From Burkholderiaceae bacterium (lineage in GTDB: Bacteria; Pseudomonadota; Gammaproteobacteria; Burkholderiales; Burkholderiaceae_F), in contig JALHMQ010000004.1 in the NCBI GenBank assembly GCA_022843955.1, positions 248,001 through 312,000 on the forward strand: a stretch of 64,000 bases of DNA. The letters run 5' to 3'. Under the pieces are notes generated by a model. The model saw only the letters and a program-made list of their open reading frames with translations, had not been told where the DNA came from and ran no database searches. Made by a program: the position numbers and the translations under genes. Shown piece after piece: positions 37,931 through 46,150 of the stretch; the first letter of the stretch is position 1; every line of letters begins with the position of its first letter.

Positions 37931-39624
37931 TTGCGTTTGAGATGTATCCACTCGTTCGGTCTGGCGTACTTGAAGCCGAGTTCCGTCAGTAGCATCGTCA
38001 GCCGCACATTGCTGCGACCGGCGACCACGGCGTATTCGTTGCTGCTTTCGTGAATCGTGACGCCGTACTCGCTTAGTCGAAGGCGCCAATCGCTGATGCG
38101 CTCGCTTTCTGTACTCGGTCGAGGCGGCGCGGGCTCTATCGACTTTGCCGGCGACGCTGGCGCCACGCCCTCCGCCCTGGTGGTCGTTCTTACGGACATC
38201 GGCCTAGCAGGCTCTCTCGCTTTCGACCGGCTCGCGAGCAACTCGTCTGGCACAACGCCCACCCTTGTCCGCAGAACTTGCTCAAAGACATCCTGCCAAG
38301 TGCGTCCGTTGCTGTACTGCGTGTGCAGTAAACGCTCCACGTAGGGCCAGTTTGACTTTCCCGACTCGACAACTGTTCCTCGCAGTTCGAAGGGCATGTT
38401 GTCCCGATTGAATACGAAGCCCGCGTTGCCTTTCTGACCGAACTCGGTCACGACAAAACCGTTCATCACCATCATGAACGCATTGTTGCTGCTTGACGGG
38501 CCTTCAAGCCTCAGCATGCTTGTCCCCATCGTCCTGCGAAGCCGAACAAAATCCTCACTTCTGCGGGTTCTTGCGTCCTTGCCCAAGGCGAAGTACATGT
38601 CTGTGATTGACTCTCGATATCGCTTCCAGAACTCGACTCGCGACCGGTCGGTGCCTCCGTCAACACTGAGGAGTTCGAAAAAATCTTCAATCAACCGGCC
38701 TTTCAACCAGTAAGTCACCATACGCGTGGCGTCCTCTCCAGCGATATGCCAGCGCGGTTGATTGATTTGCAGCAGCGGGTTGCCCCACGTATTGATTGAA
38801 AAGTCGTGGAGTTCGCTATGAAAATCTGGCGATTTCAGTTGGCTGTAGCGATTGAGCACAGCGGCAAGGCCCCGTGCTTGAATGAGCTCATGACGTCGAA
38901 GCAGCGCAACAAGGCTCGGAAGGACGGCACGGAACGGGCCGTCTCCCTTGCCGCAGCCGTGCTCCACGGCGCTCAGCAACGACTCGCGCACGAGCCAGGA
39001 CGACTCTGGCACCGACAGCGCACTCCGAACGGCAGCAAGCTCCTTTTCATCGCCTTGCAAGAGCGACGCGGAGTACCGAGCGCAAGGCCTTTCGGTCAGC
39101 AGGTTGTCGTGCTCCTTCAAGTCGAGCGCCCATTGCGGGACGTGGGTCCCCTCGCTGACGTCCGCCAGACTGCTGCGTAGGAACTTCCTTATGGTCAGCC
39201 AATTAGCTTCGGCAGGGCCGTCCTCGCCGCTGAAGCCATCGTGCGTCAAATACGAGTGCAGCAAGCCGAGATAGCACTTCCGGAACAAACGTGGATTTCC
39301 AGCTGCGGCTCTGACGTGTCGCATCAGCGCAGTGAAGGCTGGATTGTCTGTGAGAAGAGACTCCGCGTAGCGACCGACGACGTCGGTAACGCTGAAGCAA
39401 AGCCATTTGAGCTCCCGTGCGGTCGACGCCGAGTTCGTCTCCAAGAACCGGCGCACTGCTGCCAGACGCAGGTTCTTCGGCGGCATCCGGCTGTCCGCCG
39501 ACCCATACTGACGCTCCAGCTTGCGTCTGAGCTCACGAAGCGCGGCAGGCTCGGCGAACGGCGCCTTGAGCGCGCCTTCGTTGTGCGCCATCAACTGGAG
39601 CGATAGGGCGTTCAGGGCGTCCAT
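37927..39624 (-). CDS. zorC: Zorya protein ZorC (EH-signature domain)
   Basis: A 565-residue protein whose size and position between ZorB and ZorD identify it as ZorC, the EH-signature family protein of type I Zorya. Visible features are a helical N-terminus, FWKRYRESITDMYFALGKDARTRRSEDF (about residues 330-355) and a C-terminal segment resembling an HTH (WRLRLSEYGVTIHESSNEYAVVAGRSNVRL). It is thought to link the membrane complex to ZorD. The ATG lies one base after the zorB stop. Confidence 0.85.
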   Translation of the reverse strand: MDALNALSLQLMAHNEGALKAPFAEPAALRELRRKLERQYGSADSRMPPKNLRLAAVRRFLETNSASTARELKWLCFSVTDVVGRYAESLLTDNPAFTALMRHVRAAAGNPRLFRKCYLGLLHSYLTHDGFSGEDGPAEANWLTIRKFLRSSLADVSEGTHVPQWALDLKEHDNLLTERPCARYSASLLQGDEKELAAVRSALSVPESSWLVRESLLSAVEHGCGKGDGPFRAVLPSLVALLRRHELIQARGLAAVLNRYSQLKSPDFHSELHDFSINTWGNPLLQINQPRWHIAGEDATRMVTYWLKGRLIEDFFELLSVDGGTDRSRVEFWKRYRESITDMYFALGKDARTRRSEDFVRLRRTMGTSMLRLEGPSSSNNAFMMVMNGFVVTEFGQKGNAGFVFNRDNMPFELRGTVVESGKSNWPYVERLLHTQYSNGRTWQDVFEQVLRTRVGVVPDELLASRSKAREPARPMSVRTTTRAEGVAPASPAKSIEPAPPRPSTESERISDWRLRLSEYGVTIHESSNEYAVVAGRSNVRLTMLLTELGFKYARPNEWIHLKRK

Positions 39625-39625
39625 C

Positions 39626-40342
39626 TCAAATCATGCAGGTGCCGTAGTCCGTCGGGGCCTCGGGTGCAGTCTCCGGCGATTCGTTGATTCCGTAGAAGTC
39701 GAGCCGCAACTCGATTCGTCGGCTTTCGTCGAAACTGGGTCTGGCGGAGTTGAATGAGTAGCCACCGACAAGAAAGAGGCGGTGAATCAGTCCCTTCTGA
39801 TGGTCGGACAGCGGCACCTCGTCGGGTAGCAGTTTCTTGTCGAGAAGCGCGCATAAGACGCGTTGGCTTCGCTGCAGGCTCAGATTCAGGTTGAGCAGGT
39901 AAGTCCCACGGCGGTCGGTGTAGCCCTCAACAACAATCCGCTTGAGCCAGCGCTTGGCCTTGGGGCTGTCCGCAACCTCGAGGACCCTCGGAGTAAAGGC
40001 TCGGAGTTCGCGAGCTTGGTCGGGTCGAAGAACGCTGCTACCGGTATCGAAGCGGGCTTTGTCTCCAAACTCAATGGTTCGCTTCTTGATATCGACGCTG
40101 ACGCCTGTCGTCTGCCGCGCCGCGTTGGAGAAGTCCTTCAGAAGGTCTGCTATGTCTTGCTCGTACTCAGCCTGCCTCCGCTCTGCCTCGGTCACGGTCT
40201 TTGTCACCGAAAGCAGCGCCACGCTCATGACGAATAGGAAGAGCACCATCAGCGCAACCATCAGGTCGGAGAACGAAATCCAGAACGGCTTCTCCGGCTC
40301 ATCTCTGCCGCCGCGCTTCACGAGGATTTGGCCACCGAACAC
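39626..40342 (-). CDS. zorB: Zorya protein ZorB (MotB/OmpA-like)
   Basis: A 238-residue protein with one N-terminal transmembrane segment containing the proton-site Asp (FWISFSDLMVALMVLFLFVM, Asp near residue 26) and a C-terminal OmpA/MotB peptidoglycan-binding domain (FDTGSSVLRP, VVEGYTDRRG, LSLQRSQRV). With ZorA it forms a proton-driven, cell-wall-anchored motor. It is 17 bp downstream of zorA. Confidence 0.92.
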   Translation of the reverse strand: MFGGQILVKRGGRDEPEKPFWISFSDLMVALMVLFLFVMSVALLSVTKTVTEAERRQAEYEQDIADLLKDFSNAARQTTGVSVDIKKRTIEFGDKARFDTGSSVLRPDQARELRAFTPRVLEVADSPKAKRWLKRIVVEGYTDRRGTYLLNLNLSLQRSQRVLCALLDKKLLPDEVPLSDHQKGLIHRLFLVGGYSFNSARPSFDESRRIELRLDFYGINESPETAPEAPTDYGTCMI

Positions 40343-40359
40343 GACTGTCCTCCGCTTGG

Positions 40360-42324
40360 CTAGGTTGCAGCCGGGATACGGTCCACAACGTCTCCCAGCT
40401 CTTCGATGGCGGCACCAAGGATGCGCGTCGAGTTGGTCAGGTGGTCGTGGAATTCGCCGTTGGCCGTGCGCAATGTGTTCGTCAAGTTGCTCGCGAATTC
40501 GCCGTGCGCCGCAGATAACACTTCGCTGATACCCGCGAGATAAGTGTCAGCCTGTTGCTGCGCCGATGCCAGTTTCTCAGCCGCGCTCTGAATGCGCGCC
40601 AAGGCGTCACCCGTGAGGCTGGCCTCGTGCTTTGCCGCTTCCACGGTCGCCCTCAGTTCGGTAACGAGACGTTGAACCTCGTCACGAACATGCTTGTACT
40701 CGGCAATTGCCGTGGCCAAGACGTTCGAAGAACTCGTCACCGAGCCGCTTGCTGTTGTGAGTCCAAGAGCTAGGGCCTCAGCTTTGTCCAGCAACGCCTT
40801 TGTGCTGCCAGAAGCCTTGGCAAAGTCCGACGAGGCGACGAACAAGATATCTGCGCCCTGGTTCATCTTGTCGACACTAGCCGTCGTGACGCGCTCCATA
40901 CGCTCAACCGACGCCTTGATGGCATCGGTCAGCTCGACAAGCTGCACGTGTGAGCGCTGCAGAACCTCTTGAAGCGATTCGGTGGTTTCACGCGCTTGGT
41001 TGGCCAGCGTCCTTGACCGCTCATCATCGCGACTCGCGGAGGCCTCTACCTGCGAGTGCAACCGGCTGACAACTTGCTGCACGCTCTCGCTGAGCGACGT
41101 GACGGCGTCCTGAGTTGACTGCAGCGCCGCTTGTTGGCCTGCAGCGGTATTCGCTTGCATAGCTTCAACAGCCTTCGCAAACTCGGCTGTCATGTCGCGT
41201 TGTCGACCTTCAAGATTTGCCACAGCCTGACTGATGTGCTTGGCCATTTCGGCTGAGGCTGCTGAGGACGTTGCCCCTAACTTTTCTGTCAGTCCGTTGA
41301 GCGTCGTGATTGCCGATTGCAGTGCGGCAACTGACTCCGCCTGAAATGAGTTCACCTGACCGACTTGTTTATCGAACATCTCCTTGATTTGCGCAGTCAT
41401 CGCCGACATGGTGTCGATGACGAGATTGTTGACGTTCTTGACTTGACTGCCAGTGGCGGTCGCAAGTGCTTCACGCATTTGCTCAAGCGGTGGGTGCAGC
41501 CCTCCCGTGATGCCTGAGACGATTGATTGGCTCAGCATCTGAGCGCTGGCGGCTTGCTGCTCGATTTGGCGAGCAGTCGTCTCTTCGAGAATCTTTCGCA
41601 AGTCTGCGACGAGCGCGTCCTTAAGAATCTTTGTTTCTTTCTCGGACGACTCGCTGGCTCGCACCAGGCGAGCCAGATACTCTTCGCCCGCCCCGGATTC
41701 GAAGCGGCTGTCGAGCGCATGACATATCTTCTCAACCGACGAGTACAGCCATGTAACCAGTAGCTTCTCGATGATGGTGGTCGCAATCGCCAGTGAAATG
41801 GCGACAAAGGACACCATGAACGCTTCTTTCACGCCAAACAGAAGGTCGTTCAGGCTTTGTTGGACCCGCGTGTTGTCTGACGAGACCTGGAAGTCCCAGA
41901 GACCCGTAATGAGGCCGGCGAAGGTCCCGATGATGCCGATGCCAGTGAAAATGCCAGGCAGATGCTTGAAGAACTCTGTGCCCAGACGGTTATCGACGAT
42001 TGTCTGCGTGCTGAACACAGACTCGGCTGGAACCGTAGCGCGATAGCGCTTGGGCACGTACTGATTTTGTTGCGGGTCGAAGTCCTTCTCAACGTGCAAC
42101 GTATCGCGATACTCCTTCCACAGGTGCCGCAAGAGCAGGTCTTTGCCGACGGCCGCTTCGACGCCTTTCATGTCGCGTGATGCGCGCAGTGCCGTTCCGA
42201 CGGAGCGCAAGCGAACTAGGTGGACCGCCCCCTGAATCACGAACCATAGGAACCCAAGCGAGAAGACGCCAAGGATGCTGGCGATTACCAACGACGACGT
42301 TGGAAGCTGACTCAGTATTTCCAT
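40360..42324 (-). CDS. zorA: Zorya protein ZorA (MotA/ExbB-like channel with long cytoplasmic tail)
   Basis: A 654-residue protein: N-terminal transmembrane helix (residues 13-33), MotA/TolQ/ExbB proton-channel core (GIFTGIGIIGTFAGLITGL and EAFMVSFVAISLAIATTIIEKLL, about residues 125-200), then a coiled-coil tail of about 400 residues with Ala/Ser/Gln-rich heptads. This long tail distinguishes ZorA from MotA. The ATG at 42,324 is preferred to the GTG three codons upstream. First gene of zorABCD. Confidence 0.92.
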   Translation of the reverse strand: MEILSQLPTSSLVIASILGVFSLGFLWFVIQGAVHLVRLRSVGTALRASRDMKGVEAAVGKDLLLRHLWKEYRDTLHVEKDFDPQQNQYVPKRYRATVPAESVFSTQTIVDNRLGTEFFKHLPGIFTGIGIIGTFAGLITGLWDFQVSSDNTRVQQSLNDLLFGVKEAFMVSFVAISLAIATTIIEKLLVTWLYSSVEKICHALDSRFESGAGEEYLARLVRASESSEKETKILKDALVADLRKILEETTARQIEQQAASAQMLSQSIVSGITGGLHPPLEQMREALATATGSQVKNVNNLVIDTMSAMTAQIKEMFDKQVGQVNSFQAESVAALQSAITTLNGLTEKLGATSSAASAEMAKHISQAVANLEGRQRDMTAEFAKAVEAMQANTAAGQQAALQSTQDAVTSLSESVQQVVSRLHSQVEASASRDDERSRTLANQARETTESLQEVLQRSHVQLVELTDAIKASVERMERVTTASVDKMNQGADILFVASSDFAKASGSTKALLDKAEALALGLTTASGSVTSSSNVLATAIAEYKHVRDEVQRLVTELRATVEAAKHEASLTGDALARIQSAAEKLASAQQQADTYLAGISEVLSAAHGEFASNLTNTLRTANGEFHDHLTNSTRILGAAIEELGDVVDRIPAAT

Positions 42325-42739
42325 GCGCAACACGTTCGACCGCCAGTGATTTGGATGAGTGGGCTTGTGGACGTTGCAGACGAGTTTCGGCCTGGACCCC
42401 TCGTTTCTTCGAACTGTGCACGAACCCGGGGCGCTTGCTCTTCCGATTACCGGACGGTAGCCACCTCAAAAGCGGGCATATCTCAAACAAACGTTGGGGC
42501 AACTTGGGTGGTCATGACGCAGCGAGTGGACCGTATCGCGATTCCACCCAGACCGAACCAAGATGTCGATTGACGCGTTTGCATCTGCGCAACAGACCTG
42601 CACCGAGCGACCGCGCAACCGCTTCCGGGCGTCGGTCTTCAGGCCTTTGAACGGCGAGTCCGTGACCTTTCTGCCCTCTGCGCCCGGATACGGACTGTCC
42701 GCAAGGGGCAATCCGCGGCAGGGCCAGACGGGCAACCAA
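42325..42739. other. Region upstream of zorA without a supported gene
   Basis: About 415 bp between the zorA start and the thermonuclease stop. Open frames on both strands have no ribosome site or domain. It presumably carries the zor operon promoter; none was clearly identified. Confidence 0.4.
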
Positions 42740-43291
42740 TCACTGCTCGCTCGGATGTTCGCAGGCCCCACCCTCCCGCTTTCTCTGACGACAGTCCCAG
42801 GGGGGCATTGGTTGGTCTTGCCGAAACAGGCCGATGCGCTGCCGGCGTGCTTCCTCTTCTGCCGTTGAGTACGCGACGCGGTCAGAAGGGCTCTGTTCGT
42901 CCTCATAGCGCTTGAAGTGCCATGCCAGTCCGAGCAAGACGAGCTGCAGGCCGACATCTGTTCCCTCGACGCGGACGGCGCAGACGAGGCGACCGTAAAT
43001 GTCGCGCTTGTCGCACGCCAAGGACAGAACTCGCTCGTTCACGAGATTTGAGAGCGCGGTCCGCGCGACCCTTGAGTAGGGCTGACCCAACTCCGGGGCG
43101 TCGATTCCTGAGATTCGCACCCGCTCAACTCCATGCTCAGTCATGAGGTGGAGGGTGTCGCCGTCGGGGACACGGACCGCTCGGCCAGACAGCGAGAGTG
43201 GAGGGTCAAGGCGTCCCTCGCCGCTCGACGGATGTGGTACGCCCGCTGCTAGGCAAAGCAGCACTCCGAATACCAGCCCCTTCCACTGCAT
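42740..43291 (-). CDS. Secreted thermonuclease (SNase) family protein
   Basis: A 183-residue protein from ATG 43,291 (MQWKGLVFGVLLCLAAG, signal peptide). SNase fold: VRVPDGDTLHL, VERVRISGIDAPELGQPYSRVAR (with the Asp/Glu/Arg positions of staphylococcal nuclease), then LGLAWHFKRYEDEQ, VAYSTAEEEARRQRIGLF. Probably cleaves DNA/RNA in the periplasm or outside. A frameshifted paralogue sits at 48,183-48,700 in the same orientation. The 5' flank is also shared (CTTTCAGCAATCCGTT). Confidence 0.85.
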   Translation of the reverse strand: MQWKGLVFGVLLCLAAGVPHPSSGEGRLDPPLSLSGRAVRVPDGDTLHLMTEHGVERVRISGIDAPELGQPYSRVARTALSNLVNERVLSLACDKRDIYGRLVCAVRVEGTDVGLQLVLLGLAWHFKRYEDEQSPSDRVAYSTAEEEARRQRIGLFRQDQPMPPWDCRQRKREGGACEHPSEQ

Positions 43292-43487
43292 CAATCCAAC
43301 ACCTCTACTCTGGGATGCTTTCAGCAATCCGTTGAAAGCGATGGCGGCAACGTGTACTGCGATTGCGCCGCAGTGGCGCACGACGTTTAAGACGGACCCT
43401 CCTCCGTGTCCATGGCCCGGCGATGCGCGCGACGGAGTGCGCTCGCTCGGCTGCGTCACCAGTTGCTCGCCGGACTCAAGCAGACAG

Positions 43488-44696
43488 CTAGTAGTCGTCA
43501 CCTGAGAGGTCAAGGTCGACTTCAGCGGCTTCCAAGCTGTACTTTCCTGAGCCAATTTCCACCTCGGTCTCCCAAGTTTCAGGGTCTGCTTCGAGCTTGA
43601 CCTCAAAGCAAGTGAGGTAGATATCAACTTTAACTTCCTCTGAAAAGGTGTGCCCTTGGCCGCCCATCGCGAGTTCCTCTCGGTCGATGGAGTCCCACAC
43701 AAAGAAGCGGACATCGACGGTCACATCAACCTGAACGGTCGCGACAAGTTCAACGACCCAAGCGCCGGGTTCGTCGTCCACCTTCCAAATATTCAACGAC
43801 TCAGCATCAATCGAGTAGTCCGTCAGCTCGGCCAAATACGGCTTGGCTTCGAAGCGATGGCTAGCGCTGAACAGTTCGTCCGTGTCCCACGTGGCATCGA
43901 AGAGGTGCACTCGAAGCGCTTCCGAGACCTGAGTCCGCACGTTGGACTTTTCGTCCGACACCACCGCCTTAATTCTTGCTTTGACGGCCTGCGCGTGCTC
44001 ATCCGTTGCCGAGAACAGCGAGGCAAGGTCTTCCAGAGACGCCACGCAGTAGATTCGCTCAGATTGCTCCGCAAACGCTTTCCACCCACCATCGTTGGAG
44101 GCGACGATGGACTTTGTTCTCAAACTCTTGGCGCGCTCGTCGAGCAGTTGCAGTGCCGCGGCGTCAGGGAATTCCGACTTTTTTACGGTCTTCACCCCGA
44201 ACGGTGGTCGTGTCCCAAAGTAATCATTGAAAAGCAGTCCAGCATCGACGTCGGCCAGTTGAAGCACCTCGCCCCGGCACTGCTCAACGTACTGTCTTAC
44301 TTCGTCATCAAACCGCTTCGCTGCTGATGCAAGCACATCGAGCTGTTCAAAGTGATTTCTAGCAGGCGCAAAGTCCAGGTCGGTCAAGCGGACGAGCGCT
44401 TGCGTAGCGGCGAGATACTTCTCTGCCGCTTCTTTGACCGGTGCCATGCGGTGACAAACGACTTCTCTCAGCACGACTTCGGTCAGCTTAAGCGACATGG
44501 AATGAGGCAACTGTCGAGGAAGTTGATTGAGCGCCCCCTTCTCGAAGTTGTAGCCTGCACCCTGAATTACTTCAGTATCCAGGGAGAAGAAGGTGACCTC
44601 GCCGTCAACAAGCTCTTGGGGGGTCGGAGTGCCTTTTGGCATGTCGATGCTTGGCCTTCTCTGAGCGTTTCCGGTTCTAGGGCCGTTGAGGCTCAC
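43488..44696 (-). CDS. PIN-domain (DUF4935-like) protein coupled to short Argonaute
   Basis: A 402-residue protein starting at GTG 44,696, overlapping the Argonaute stop as GTGA, so translationally coupled. PIN-type core: FFSLDTEVIQGAGYNF (Asp), LTEVVLREVV (Glu), FPDAAALQLL (Asp), VASNDGGWKAFA (Asp), matching a DUF4935-like PIN nuclease. The C-terminal third is acidic and beta-rich with no recognised domain. Likely a metal-dependent RNase or DNase. Its place right behind the SIR2-APAZ/Argonaute pair suggests a third component; not known to me as standard in that system. Confidence 0.7.
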   Translation of the reverse strand: MSLNGPRTGNAQRRPSIDMPKGTPTPQELVDGEVTFFSLDTEVIQGAGYNFEKGALNQLPRQLPHSMSLKLTEVVLREVVCHRMAPVKEAAEKYLAATQALVRLTDLDFAPARNHFEQLDVLASAAKRFDDEVRQYVEQCRGEVLQLADVDAGLLFNDYFGTRPPFGVKTVKKSEFPDAAALQLLDERAKSLRTKSIVASNDGGWKAFAEQSERIYCVASLEDLASLFSATDEHAQAVKARIKAVVSDEKSNVRTQVSEALRVHLFDATWDTDELFSASHRFEAKPYLAELTDYSIDAESLNIWKVDDEPGAWVVELVATVQVDVTVDVRFFVWDSIDREELAMGGQGHTFSEEVKVDIYLTCFEVKLEADPETWETEVEIGSGKYSLEAAEVDLDLSGDDY

Positions 44697-46150
44697 ATGA
44701 ACAGGCGGTACGGGTAGGTGTTTCCTGGCAGCGCAGGCACGTTCGAAATGGTTCGGGCCAGTCGCTGTGAGTATGTGATGGTCACCGGCACAGGGTCGTA
44801 GAGGGCGTCGTTGTTCCAGTCCATCTTGGTCAGCGCAAGGGCCTCAGACGCTATGAGGTCAAAAGGACCACTCCCTGCGTGTCGGCGGACGAGGACTGGC
44901 TTTGGGATGCTCTTCCCTCCCTGGAAGTAGTCAGAACCGCCTGTCGCGGTGGGCGCGTTCCCCGCGACCCAAAGCAACGCCGAGTTTCCGGACTGCATCT
45001 GAAGCGTCCCGCGTGGGACGGGGAAGTTGTCCGGCCTTACGGGCGAAGCGCTGCCGTCATCGGCTTGGACCATCCAAACGCCTCGCCAAGCAGAGCGCGC
45101 GCTGACCTCGAGGCACTCGACCTCCGGGATAACAACCGTCGCATCTCGGACTCCGGCCAGTTCATCATCCTTGAACGCAGTGGTCTTGTGGATGACAAGT
45201 CGCCGCGGCATCCGGCCTGCATGGCCGTCCTGGTAGAGACGAAGGCTGCGCGTCAAGACGGCGCGCATGTCCGCTCGGGATAGGAAAGGGTTGCGCCGCG
45301 CCTCGTACTCGTTCGCAATCGGGTCGTTCGCTTCGAAGGCCACAAACTGCATGCCACCGCCCTCGATGTCGAACACTTGGGAGCAGCAGGTGACGAAGTG
45401 CGCCTCGGTAGTGGCTCTTCGAACAGCATAGGCAAGGCCGAGGTAGGCCGTGTCATCTGGCACGCCGGGGATGCGCGCTAGCTTCCAGGGTGTTCCTCCC
45501 GCCTTGGCGTACAAGGCGATGGAGAGCCGCCAAGATAGAGAACTCTTCAGCCCGAACGTGACCGCCCGGTCGTTGATGACCTGCGTGGGGATGCCGAAGT
45601 GCGCCCCCAAGGCCTTGAGCTCGTCGTGGGCGTCGAACTCCTTCGTGCGGAGGTAGGGCATCCAGGTGTCGGGCAGGTGGACGGCCGCGACATCAAACTG
45701 GTCTCGCACGGTGGCGAGTCTCACCATGGCATTGTGCATGGCCGACCGAACACGTTGCGCAGGCGAATCTCCCTGCCCAAGGTCACCGATGGCATCCGGC
45801 CAGGTGATGTGCACGCCCTTGTCAGCACTGCGAAGCCCGACACCGAAGAGCGCATCGAAGCCAGGGAACGGCTTCACGTACTTGTTGCGCTCCGCTGGCT
45901 GGTGCTGTGACTTCAGCCCCGCCAACAGCTGGCCTACAAGCTGCCGCCCCATACGGGGCCCGACCAGGGCAACCCGCAGCTCCGGCACATAGGACTGAAA
46001 AGATGCCTTGTCGAAAGCGCCGTACCGCTGCAAGCCTAGAAGCGGATGCGGATGCGTAGCTGAGGCGGCACCACCGGCGAAAGCCAGCAATGGTTCTCCC
46101 AGCAGCCCAAGCGAGGGCAACTGCGCCGCAGCGAAGTCGGCTGCGGTCAT
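44693..46150 (-). CDS. Short prokaryotic Argonaute (MID-PIWI)
   Basis: A 485-residue protein from ATG 46,150, overlapping the SIR2-APAZ stop as ATGA. It has the MID-PIWI-only plan of short Argonautes: YLRTKEFDAHDELKALGAHFGIPTQVI (MID), then GGTPWKLAR and DTAYLGLAYAVRR. At the first catalytic Asp position the sequence reads LGLAYA, so PIWI is expected to be inactive, as in other short Argonautes. It should use a guide to sense invading DNA/RNA and activate its SIR2 partner. Confidence 0.85.
   Translation of the reverse strand: MTAADFAAAQLPSLGLLGEPLLAFAGGAASATHPHPLLGLQRYGAFDKASFQSYVPELRVALVGPRMGRQLVGQLLAGLKSQHQPAERNKYVKPFPGFDALFGVGLRSADKGVHITWPDAIGDLGQGDSPAQRVRSAMHNAMVRLATVRDQFDVAAVHLPDTWMPYLRTKEFDAHDELKALGAHFGIPTQVINDRAVTFGLKSSLSWRLSIALYAKAGGTPWKLARIPGVPDDTAYLGLAYAVRRATTEAHFVTCCSQVFDIEGGGMQFVAFEANDPIANEYEARRNPFLSRADMRAVLTRSLRLYQDGHAGRMPRRLVIHKTTAFKDDELAGVRDATVVIPEVECLEVSARSAWRGVWMVQADDGSASPVRPDNFPVPRGTLQMQSGNSALLWVAGNAPTATGGSDYFQGGKSIPKPVLVRRHAGSGPFDLIASEALALTKMDWNNDALYDPVPVTITYSQRLARTISNVPALPGNTYPYRLFM

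Noticed and set aside
42346-42573. Small frame upstream of zorA
   Set aside because: No ribosome site or recognisable content; more likely promoter region.
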